Below, piece by piece: positions 1 to 5,227 of a stretch of DNA of 6,053 nucleotides (the first letter of the stretch is position 1; each line of letters opens with the position of its first letter). The stretch comes from Bacilli bacterium (GTDB taxonomy: Bacteria; Bacillota_I; Bacilli_A; RF39; UBA660). The position numbers were made by a program, and so were the translations under genes. The notes below the pieces were generated by a model, which did no database searches, was not told where the DNA came from, and worked only from the letters and a program-made list of their open reading frames with translations. The stretch is from the NCBI GenBank assembly GCA_900758895.1, contig CAAETG010000159.1, positions 1-6,053 of the forward strand, read 5' to 3'.

Positions 1-444
1 AGAGGGAATAAGTGTAATAAATAGTGCTTTTAAAATAACCTTAAATTCTTGCTTCATAGTTCCTTTTTTAGAATTAGCAAGCACTTTACTTAAATATAAT
101 GCTAAAGTAAACTTCATAAGTTCACTCGGCTGGATTGAAAAATAATGAAAATGAAACCAAGCCTTCGACCCATTAATGGTAGTACCAAAAAATAGAACCA
201 AAATAAGAAGACTGACATTAATAAGGTAAAGTATTTTTGCGTAACGAAAAAATATATTTGGCTTTAAAATAGTAAAAATAATAAGCACAATAAAACCAAT
301 CCCAAACCACAAAGCTTGTTTGAATAAATAATTTTCATACCCATCCTCTAAACTAACATAATACATATTCATAAGAGAAATAGTAATAAGAATTAAAATA
401 GGTATGAATAAAAAGAGTTTATCTAACACTATTTTCTTTTTCAT
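1..444 (-). CDS. FtsW/RodA/SpoVE-family (SEDS) peptidoglycan glycosyltransferase, N-terminal part, cut by window edge
   Basis: SEDS proteins are polytopic membrane enzymes that polymerise lipid II into glycan strands, working with a class B penicillin-binding protein in elongation (RodA) or division (FtsW). I translated the minus strand from the ATG at 444 and it stays open for 148 codons to base 1. Hydrophobic stretches lie at about residues 8-25, 44-60 and 69-88. They are followed by the family signature NGSKAWF (91-97) and SIQPSELMKF (103-112), which matches the NG-(A/S)-(K/R)-x-W ... QPSE pattern of the family. The NGSKAWF form leans to RodA, but RodA, FtsW and SpoVE cannot be separated from this fragment. 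The catalytic Asp region is beyond the window. The start is uncertain: no good SD precedes ATG 444, and the frame stays open back to a stop at 499-501, with a TTG at 460-462. The gene is divergent from the 98-aa gene, with 59 bases between them. Confidence 0.9.
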   Translation of the reverse strand, partial: MKKKIVLDKLFLFIPILILITISLMNMYYVSLEDGYENYLFKQALWFGIGFIVLIIFTILKPNIFFRYAKILYLINVSLLILVLFFGTTINGSKAWFHFHYFSIQPSELMKFTLALYLSKVLANSKKGTMKQEFKVILKALFITLIPS

Positions 445-474
445 AATATTAGTATGTTTCAAAAGATTGTTTTT

Positions 475-503
475 ATCATAAAATGTAATAGAGGTGTTCT
501 AAA
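475..503 (-). promoter_or_regulatory. candidate promoter for the divergent SEDS gene
   Basis: On the minus strand TTTAGA (503-498, 4/6 match to TTGACA) is separated by 17 bases from TATGAT (480-475, 5/6 match to TATAAT). Transcription would start near 468, about 24 bases before ATG 444. The site overlaps the SD and start of the 98-aa gene on the other strand, so the two divergent genes would share this short interval. It is seen by eye only, and AT-rich sequence gives chance matches. Confidence 0.35.
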
Positions 504-800
504 ATGAAAAAAGATTTACCAAGAGTTTATGCAAATCCTATTGATAAAGAAATAAGAAACAATAGTGATATCTATTATGGAAAGAGTAATGAAACAAGAA
601 GTGATAAAACTGTAAATGTATATGAAAAAATTAATCAGATTTTTGCTTCTCCTCATCATGTGTATAAAAGTAATGTTTTAGTAAAAACTAAAAATGGCGA
701 AATAAGAACGACAATTGTCGGAAAATCTGGTAATTATCTTTTAACATTAAATGGGGAAAGAATCAACATGCTAGAAATTAATGATATTGAAAGAATTTGA
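504..800 (+). CDS. 98-aa hypothetical protein
   Basis: I do not recognise a named family. The start is well supported by GAGGTG at 491-496, seven bases before ATG 504, and the gene ends in TGA at 798-800. The protein is soluble, with no signal peptide or membrane segment. The N-terminal half is polar and rich in Asn, Lys and Asp. The C-terminal half (about 43-98) looks like a small beta-rich domain: a helix-like KINQIFAS, then VYKSNVLVKTKNGEIRTTIV, then a repeat-like 'GNYLLTLNGERINMLEINDIERI' pattern of alternating hydrophobics. Such a layout is reminiscent of small RNA-binding-like or SH3-like barrels, but this is only an impression. It is divergent from the SEDS gene and lies 83 bases upstream of the glucosaminidase-like gene. 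No terminator is visible between them, so read-through is possible. Coding bias resembles the neighbours, so I regard it as real. Confidence 0.75.
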   Translation: MKKDLPRVYANPIDKEIRNNSDIYYGKSNETRSDKTVNVYEKINQIFASPHHVYKSNVLVKTKNGEIRTTIVGKSGNYLLTLNGERINMLEINDIERI

Positions 801-818
801 ACGTTTGTTTGTGCTAAT

Positions 819-847
819 TTGACAAATAAGACCGATTATGGTAAAAT
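819..847 (+). promoter_or_regulatory. strong sigma-A promoter for the glucosaminidase-like gene
   Basis: A perfect TTGACA (819-824) is separated by exactly 17 bases from TAAAAT (842-847, 5/6). An extended -10 TGG (839-841) precedes it. Transcription would begin near 854, giving a leader of about 30 bases with AGGAGG at 868-873 ahead of ATG 884. This promoter indicates that the downstream gene need not depend on the 98-aa gene upstream. Confidence 0.8.
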
Positions 848-883
848 AATTATCACTTCGCGTTATTAGGAGGAAGTATTTAG

Positions 884-1486
884 ATGAAAAATGTATGTAT
901 TAAAATGGCCATGGTTGTTTTAATTACAAGTAGTTTAATTATAGGATATAAGGAAAAGAATGAAGAGAAAACATTAACAGAACATATTATAGTAAACAAC
1001 GTCTTATATCGAAGTGATACCCCAATTAATCGGTATGCATTAGAAGAAATTTTAGAAAAAGAGCAAGCAGAAGAAGAAAAAATAGTATATGAAGGCCTAA
1101 CTTTAGAAGAATTAGGATTAAAAATTGATAATGTCCTAAATTCAACATTAGAAGGTTATGGAACAGCGATTGCTTCTTTAGCTCTAGAAAAAGGAGTAGA
1201 CCCTGTAGTAGCAGCTTCCATCATTTTAGTGGAAACCGGATGTAAATGGACATGTAGTTCTTTAGTAAGAAACGCGAATAATGTTGGTGGAATGAAAGCT
1301 AGTAGTGGTCGTTATGCGTCTTTTGCCACCCTAGAAGCTGGATTAGAAGCATTTATCAATAATTTAGCCAATAATTATTATGCCAAAGGCCTAACTACTC
1401 CAGAGGCAATCAATACAAAATATGCTGCCAATCCCAATTGGCATAACGATGTTTACTATTATGTAGAAGCAATTATGAACAGTTAA
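884..1486 (+). CDS. membrane-anchored glucosaminidase-like (GH73-type, lysozyme fold) protein
   Basis: GH73 enzymes cleave the glycan backbone of peptidoglycan outside the membrane during growth and cell separation. The 200-aa product has a short basic start and a hydrophobic segment (about 8-21) with no lipobox Cys, so it is a signal anchor or signal peptide. A charged, coiled-coil-like linker follows (about 24-80, rich in Glu). The C-terminal domain (about 88-200) carries the family hallmarks: AASIILVETG (110-119), with E117 at the position of the catalytic Glu of 'AQAxLESGWG'; RNANNVGGMK (129-138), matching 'xxNNLFGIK'; a Ser/Phe segment ASFATLEAGLEAF (145-157); and YAANPNW (180-186), matching the conserved Tyr region. 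C120 and C124 form an unusual CxxxC beside the catalytic Glu. The start is fixed by AGGAGG ten bases upstream. Whether it is an active hydrolase or only a glycan binder is not settled. No dedicated peptidoglycan-binding repeat is present. Confidence 0.82.
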   Translation: MKNVCIKMAMVVLITSSLIIGYKEKNEEKTLTEHIIVNNVLYRSDTPINRYALEEILEKEQAEEEKIVYEGLTLEELGLKIDNVLNSTLEGYGTAIASLALEKGVDPVVAASIILVETGCKWTCSSLVRNANNVGGMKASSGRYASFATLEAGLEAFINNLANNYYAKGLTTPEAINTKYAANPNWHNDVYYYVEAIMNS

Positions 1487-1515
1487 TTGCTTTTTCTTTG
1501 ATTTTAGAATATAAT
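1487..1515 (+). promoter_or_regulatory. candidate murD-operon promoter
   Basis: A perfect TATAAT -10 lies at 1510-1515. At 17 bases upstream stands TTGCTT (1487-1492), which keeps only the TTG of the -35 consensus. The predicted transcription start (about 1522) coincides with the SD, so the leader would be only about 11 bases. No terminator is seen after the glucosaminidase-like gene, so read-through from it is also possible. Confidence 0.5.
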
Positions 1516-1521
1516 TAAATT

Positions 1522-1527
1522 AGGTGA
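1522..1527 (+). promoter_or_regulatory. ribosome binding site that sets the murD start
   Basis: AGGTGA is complementary to the 16S rRNA tail and stands five bases before GTG 1533. The upstream in-frame GTG at 1524 lies inside this SD and has no SD of its own, so 1533 is the preferred start. The same AGGTGATA sequence precedes rlmB. Confidence 0.7.
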
Positions 1528-1532
1528 TAGAA

Positions 1533-2861
1533 GTGATAGAAAATAAAAAAGTATTCATATTAGGGATGGCTAGAAGTGGCTATGAAGTTGCCAAGTTATT
1601 AAGTGGTAAAAATAATACAATTATTATAACGGATCAAAAAGATCAAGAGGAAGAAAAAATAAAAGAATTAGAAGCATTAGGCATAACTTTCATAAAAACT
1701 GGTGAACCAGAAAGTTTATTAGATGAAAGTTTTGATGTTTTAATTAAGAATCCTGCCGTTTTTCCATATCATCCTTGTGTAGAAAAAGCAAAAGATTTAA
1801 ACATACCGGTTGTAAATGAAATGGAAGTAGCATACCACTACATCAACAAACCTGTAACAATCATCGGAGTAACAGGAAGTAACGGAAAAACTACGACAGT
1901 AACTTTAATTTATGAAGTATTAAAGCGTGCTTTAGTACCTGTAAAATTAGGTGGTAACATTGGAACTCCTTTATCTGCCATTGTAGGTACTCTTCAGGAT
2001 CATGATATTTTACTCCTTGAAATATCTGATCATCAATTAATTGATATGGTTGATTTTAAAACCAACATAAGTGTACTAACCAATCTTTGCCCAACTCATT
2101 TAGATTATCATGGCTCTTATGAAAATTATAAAAGTGTAAAGAAAAAAATATTTAATCATCATACAAAAGAAGACATTGCTATTTTAAATGCGGCTAACTA
2201 TGATTCTTTAGAATTAACAAAAGACATTCCATCAACGAAATATTATTTTAATAACGATGAAAATTATATCGCCGATGGAAAAATATATATAGATAAAAAA
2301 GAAGTAATCGACACAAGTGATATTTTAATCAAAGGAACTCACAATTATGAAAATATTTTAGCAACTTATTTGGTAGCAAAAGAGTTAAAAGTGGATTTTC
2401 AATATGTAAATGAAGTCCTAAAAGAATTTAAGGGCGTAGAGCATCGAATTGAATATGTAAATACAGTTCATGGTGTTACCTATTACAATGATTCTAAATC
2501 AACGAATCCAACGGCCACAATAACGGCACTTAAAAGTTTTGAAGGAAATATTCATCTTATTTTAGGCGGAATGGAAAGAAGTCAAGATTTCCATGATTTA
2601 ACTCCTTACTTATCCAAAGTAAAATGTATCTATGCAATAGGAGAAACCAGAAAAAGAATTATGGATTTTGCCAAAGAAAATAAGGTAGAAGCCTATGATT
2701 TTACAACTCTAAAAGAAGCAATGAAAAAAATAGAAGAAAAAGTAAAACCTGGTGATATTGTTTTATTATCTCCTGCCTCTGCCTCTTGGGACCAATATCT
2801 AAAATTTGAAGATAGAGGAGACGAATTTAAAAACATTGTAAATCATTTAGAAAGTGTGTAA
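1533..2861 (+). CDS. murD: UDP-N-acetylmuramoyl-L-alanine--D-glutamate ligase MurD
   Basis: MurD is the cytosolic ATP-dependent ligase that adds D-glutamate to UDP-MurNAc-L-alanine, the second amino acid of the peptidoglycan stem. The 442-aa product has normal family length and all three domains. An N-terminal UDP-binding Rossmann-like domain holds GMARSGYEVA (11-20). The central ATPase carries the P-loop GVTGSNGKTT (112-121) and the GGNIGTPL stretch (140-147). NLCPTHLDYHG (184-194) holds the metal/phosphate-binding His189, and YKSVKKKIF (199-207) holds the Lys that is carbamylated in the family (K203 or K204). The C-terminal domain shows EHRIEYV (303-309), YYNDSKSTNP (317-326) and LLSPASASWDQY (411-422). 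Two motifs deviate: EISDHQL (163-169) where many MurDs have E-x-SSFQL, and PTHLD where PDHLD is usual. GTG 1533 is chosen because it follows AGGTGA at proper spacing; GTG 1524 would add three residues. The amylase gene starts one base after its stop. Confidence 0.95.
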   Translation: MIENKKVFILGMARSGYEVAKLLSGKNNTIIITDQKDQEEEKIKELEALGITFIKTGEPESLLDESFDVLIKNPAVFPYHPCVEKAKDLNIPVVNEMEVAYHYINKPVTIIGVTGSNGKTTTVTLIYEVLKRALVPVKLGGNIGTPLSAIVGTLQDHDILLLEISDHQLIDMVDFKTNISVLTNLCPTHLDYHGSYENYKSVKKKIFNHHTKEDIAILNAANYDSLELTKDIPSTKYYFNNDENYIADGKIYIDKKEVIDTSDILIKGTHNYENILATYLVAKELKVDFQYVNEVLKEFKGVEHRIEYVNTVHGVTYYNDSKSTNPTATITALKSFEGNIHLILGGMERSQDFHDLTPYLSKVKCIYAIGETRKRIMDFAKENKVEAYDFTTLKEAMKKIEEKVKPGDIVLLSPASASWDQYLKFEDRGDEFKNIVNHLESV

Positions 2862-2862
2862 T

Positions 2863-3765
2863 ATGAGAATTGCTTATAGCTTTCCTAGTACTCTAAAAGA
2901 GCTGGAAAGCAAGATCGAAAAAATAAAAGAACAGGGCTTTGATGCCATTCAAATTCCGCCTATCGAACCATTAAAAGAAGAAGATACTACGGTTTGGTGG
3001 AAAGCTTATCAACCAATTTCCTTTCAAATAGGAAATGCTTATGGAACCAAAGAAGAATTAATTAGATTATGTAAAGAATGTGAGAAAATTGGCCTTCGGG
3101 TATACGCTGATGCCATCATTAACCATATGGGAGGAGATAATTTGCATCCTTTAATTCCCAGTGAAAAAGTAGATCCTAATTTAAGAAATCATCCAGAGTA
3201 TTGGAAAGAACCAATAAATGTAACTGACTGGAAAAATAGGAAAGATGTCATCCATCATTGTATGGGCTTACCCGGCCTAAATGTTTATAACCAAGATGTG
3301 GAGGATATGATTGTCGATTTTTTAAACAAACTAATTGACTGTGGAGTAACAGGATTCCGTTTTGATGCCGCCAAATCAATTGGCCTTCCAAGTGAAGGAT
3401 ACCGTTTTTGGCCTAATTTAATTTATCGCTTAAAAAAGTATGGTATGTTCTTATATGGGGAAGTAATATTTGAAGAAAACCCTAAAATTATTGATGAATA
3501 TGCTAAATATATGTATGTTTTAGGCAATTATGATGGTTCCAATAGACAAGAAATGGTAAAATTCATTGAAACTCATGACACTTATTTAAGTGAGGATGCC
3601 TTAGGATACAGCAAAAACTGGAGTACGGATAAAGTAATCAATGATTATTGTACTATATCCCAATATTATGACAATACTTTATTTTATATTAGACCCAATG
3701 ATACTACCTGGCTTGATGGAAGAATTAAAAAAACACATGAACTAGCTAGAGTAAGAAGAAAGTAA
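2863..3765 (+). CDS. compact intracellular alpha-amylase-family (GH13) glycoside hydrolase
   Basis: GH13 alpha-amylases hydrolyse alpha-1,4-glucans. The 300-aa product spans the whole (beta/alpha)8 barrel and from memory follows Bacillus AmyE (GH13_28-like) closely: YQPISFQIGNAYGT (49-62); DAIINH (83-88, region I); LPGLNVYN (136-143, region V); GFRFDAAK (164-171, region II, nucleophile D168, R166); FWPNL (182-186); YGEV (198-201, region III, acid/base E200); and ETHDTY (236-241, region IV, D239). All three catalytic carboxylates are present, so it should be active. The residue after the region II Lys is Ser172, where alpha-amylases usually have His. It lacks a signal peptide, because the protein begins at barrel strand 1, and it lacks the C-terminal beta domain. 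It is therefore probably cytosolic, acting on glycogen or imported maltodextrins. ATG 2863 follows the murD stop by one base and has no convincing SD, implying translational coupling. An upstream in-frame GTG at 2854 is less likely. Confidence 0.9.
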   Translation: MRIAYSFPSTLKELESKIEKIKEQGFDAIQIPPIEPLKEEDTTVWWKAYQPISFQIGNAYGTKEELIRLCKECEKIGLRVYADAIINHMGGDNLHPLIPSEKVDPNLRNHPEYWKEPINVTDWKNRKDVIHHCMGLPGLNVYNQDVEDMIVDFLNKLIDCGVTGFRFDAAKSIGLPSEGYRFWPNLIYRLKKYGMFLYGEVIFEENPKIIDEYAKYMYVLGNYDGSNRQEMVKFIETHDTYLSEDALGYSKNWSTDKVINDYCTISQYYDNTLFYIRPNDTTWLDGRIKKTHELARVRRK

Positions 3766-3769
3766 AAAT

Positions 3770-3798
3770 TTGACAAGAAGAGAAGGCCATGCTATAAT
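3770..3798 (+). promoter_or_regulatory. perfect-consensus sigma-A promoter for the phosphoesterase gene
   Basis: TTGACA (3770-3775), a 17-base spacer and TATAAT (3793-3798) match consensus at all twelve positions, with an extended -10 TGC (3790-3792). Transcription should begin near 3804-3806, leaving a leader of about 39 bases with an AGAGGGGG SD (3831-3838) before ATG 3844. This is the strongest promoter in the window. Confidence 0.9.
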
Positions 3799-3824
3799 AT
3801 TCCCTAATTTAAGGGGATTTTTTT
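3799..3824 (+). terminator. likely intrinsic terminator of the murD-amylase operon, nested with the next promoter
   Basis: ATTCCCT (3799-3805) pairs with AGGGGAT (3812-3818) as a seven-base-pair stem with one G-U pair and a six-base loop (AATTTA). It is followed by a T tract (3818-3824). The stem is short, so strength is uncertain. Its left arm directly follows the -10 of the downstream promoter. RNA starting at that promoter would lack most of the left arm, so the hairpin can stop only transcripts arriving from upstream. Confidence 0.6.
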
Positions 3825-3843
3825 AAATAAAGAGGGGGATATT

Positions 3844-5169
3844 ATGAGTAAAAAATTACAAACAATTTATGAATATTTACATGAATATTCCGAAGAAGAA
3901 ATTAATTTTGCCTTAAACGAGCTATCTGTAGAAGAAAAAGCGTTAATAGAAAAAAGATATGGGTGTGATCTTGATAATCCAGTATCAAGCACCAATTGGA
4001 GCAAAATAGATAGTAAGGAGTTCTATGGCAAATTAATTCCTAAAATCAAAAGAATGCTATCAAAAAAAGAGAAGGAAACGGAACCTTCTAATGAAACGGT
4101 TATAGTATCAGAACCAACCAAAATAGAAGAAAAAAAGGATATTTCCATGTTATTTTATTTATTAAGAAACGGGAAAAATAACAGAGAAATTTGTGAGATA
4201 CTACATATGGAACCAAAAGAATTATACGAAGAACTATTAAAACTAAAAAACGATGGAATAAGATTTTCCAAAAAATATTATTCAGATGGTTCTATAAAAT
4301 ATAAAAATGTTTCAAGTATCCAAGAATTAAATAATTATAAAATTACTAATCAAAATAGAACTATTATTACTGATATGAATGAAAATAGTATGAAAGTACT
4401 ACTAATATCTGATCTTCATTTAGGAAATGAAAAAGAAAGATTGGATTTAATTAATCGGGCTTTTAACTATTGTATTAAAAATAGAATTCATATCATTTTA
4501 TGTGGAGGAGATTTGATTGATGGTGCTTTTACACAAGGGAGACAAAAAATAACCAATATATATAAACAAATCGAATATTTTATCAAAAATTATCCTTATG
4601 ATAAAAATATATTAACCTTTAGTGTAGGTGGAGATCATGATTTAAGTGCCCTTACTTATGCTTCAGTTGATTTAATAGAAGTATGCAACAATTATCGTCA
4701 TGATATCATCATTGGTGGCTATAATAATACTCAAATAAATTTAAAGAATGATAAAATTCATTTATATCATCATATTGGATCCGGAACAATGAGAAAAACA
4801 GATGCTCCCATCATATTACATGGTCATTCGCATAGATATTCAACGGAAATGAGAAATAATGCTTTAAATATTACCATTCCTACCTTATCTGATATAAACG
4901 AGCTAATGCCTAGTGCCTTAGAATTAGATTTAGAATTTAGTAATGGCTATATCACAAATTCTTTAATAAAACACATTCATTTTGGCTCATCAGATGTAAT
5001 TTTAAGTGAAGCAGCTTTTGATATGTTAAAAAGAAGGACAATGAATGAAGAAGAAATTAAAAATACGGAATTATATAGACAAGATTTAAGTTTTTCGATG
5101 ACTTTAAAAAGAACACTTCCATCTTTATCCCAAATAGATAAATTTAATAAAAGATATGGCTTAAAGTAA
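3844..5169 (+). CDS. metallophosphoesterase with sigma-region-4-like and winged-helix-like N-terminal modules
   Basis: The 441-aa product has three visible parts. Residues 1-72 are helical, with LSVEEKALIEKRYG (27-40) resembling sigma-factor region 4 ('L..reR.vi.lRYG'), ending in FYGKLIPKIKRML (60-72). After an acidic/Lys linker (73-98), residues 100-155 look like a winged helix: LLRNGKNNREICEILHM, then ELYEELLKLKNDG and a KYYSDGSIKYK hairpin. Residues 183-350 are a calcineurin-like phosphoesterase with DLHLG (190-194, D190, H192), GGDLIDG (221-227, D223), GGDHD (262-266), HH (309-310) and HGHSH (326-330, H328, H330). These are the metal-binding motifs of dinuclear phosphoesterases, but motif 3 reads GDHD where GNH(D/E) is typical. 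Residues 351-441 are a C-terminal extension without a recognised domain. There is no signal peptide, so it is cytosolic. The substrate is unknown; the putative helix-turn-helix parts suggest nucleic acid. ATG 3844 follows a G-rich SD. Confidence 0.85.
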   Translation: MSKKLQTIYEYLHEYSEEEINFALNELSVEEKALIEKRYGCDLDNPVSSTNWSKIDSKEFYGKLIPKIKRMLSKKEKETEPSNETVIVSEPTKIEEKKDISMLFYLLRNGKNNREICEILHMEPKELYEELLKLKNDGIRFSKKYYSDGSIKYKNVSSIQELNNYKITNQNRTIITDMNENSMKVLLISDLHLGNEKERLDLINRAFNYCIKNRIHIILCGGDLIDGAFTQGRQKITNIYKQIEYFIKNYPYDKNILTFSVGGDHDLSALTYASVDLIEVCNNYRHDIIIGGYNNTQINLKNDKIHLYHHIGSGTMRKTDAPIILHGHSHRYSTEMRNNALNITIPTLSDINELMPSALELDLEFSNGYITNSLIKHIHFGSSDVILSEAAFDMLKRRTMNEEEIKNTELYRQDLSFSMTLKRTLPSLSQIDKFNKRYGLK

Positions 5170-5192
5170 AGGATCAAAACCTTTACTTTTTT
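5163..5192 (+). terminator. intrinsic terminator of the phosphoesterase gene, overlapping its stop codon
   Basis: AAAGTAAAGG (5163-5172) pairs perfectly with CCTTTACTTT (5180-5189), giving a ten-base-pair stem with a seven-base loop (ATCAAAA), and the T run continues to 5192. The TAA stop (5167-5169) lies inside the left arm, so the coding sequence forms part of the hairpin. The right arm also supplies the -35 of the rlmB promoter. Confidence 0.8.
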
Positions 5193-5210
5193 AATGATTT
5201 TTGTTATACT
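5182..5210 (+). promoter_or_regulatory. rlmB promoter overlapping the upstream terminator
   Basis: TTTACT (5182-5187, 4/6) lies in the terminator's 3' arm. After exactly 17 bases comes TATACT (5205-5210, 5/6) with an extended -10 TGT (5202-5204). The start would fall near 5217, immediately before the SD AGGTGA (5218-5223), giving a leader of only about 11 bases before ATG 5228. Confidence 0.7.
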
Positions 5211-5227
5211 AACCCATAGGTGATAAC

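Noticed and set aside
834..854. Imperfect AT-rich dyad over the -10 of the glucosaminidase-like promoter, possible operator
   Set aside because: The arms match only partly and consist almost wholly of A/T, which is expected by chance here.
798..868. The frame of the 98-aa gene stays open for 22 codons past its TGA, as if TGA encoded Trp
   Set aside because: Trp is encoded by TGG throughout murD and the amylase, no other gene has an internal TGA, and the extension runs through a near-consensus promoter and into the next SD. It is more likely chance.
1524..1532. Upstream GTG start for murD
   Set aside because: This codon lies within the AGGTGA SD that serves GTG 1533; it would require leaderless initiation.
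2854..2862. Upstream GTG start for the amylase, overlapping the murD end
   Set aside because: It would add only Met-Cys-Asn, has no better SD, and the ATG at 2863 places barrel strand 1 at the N-terminus as expected for the fold.
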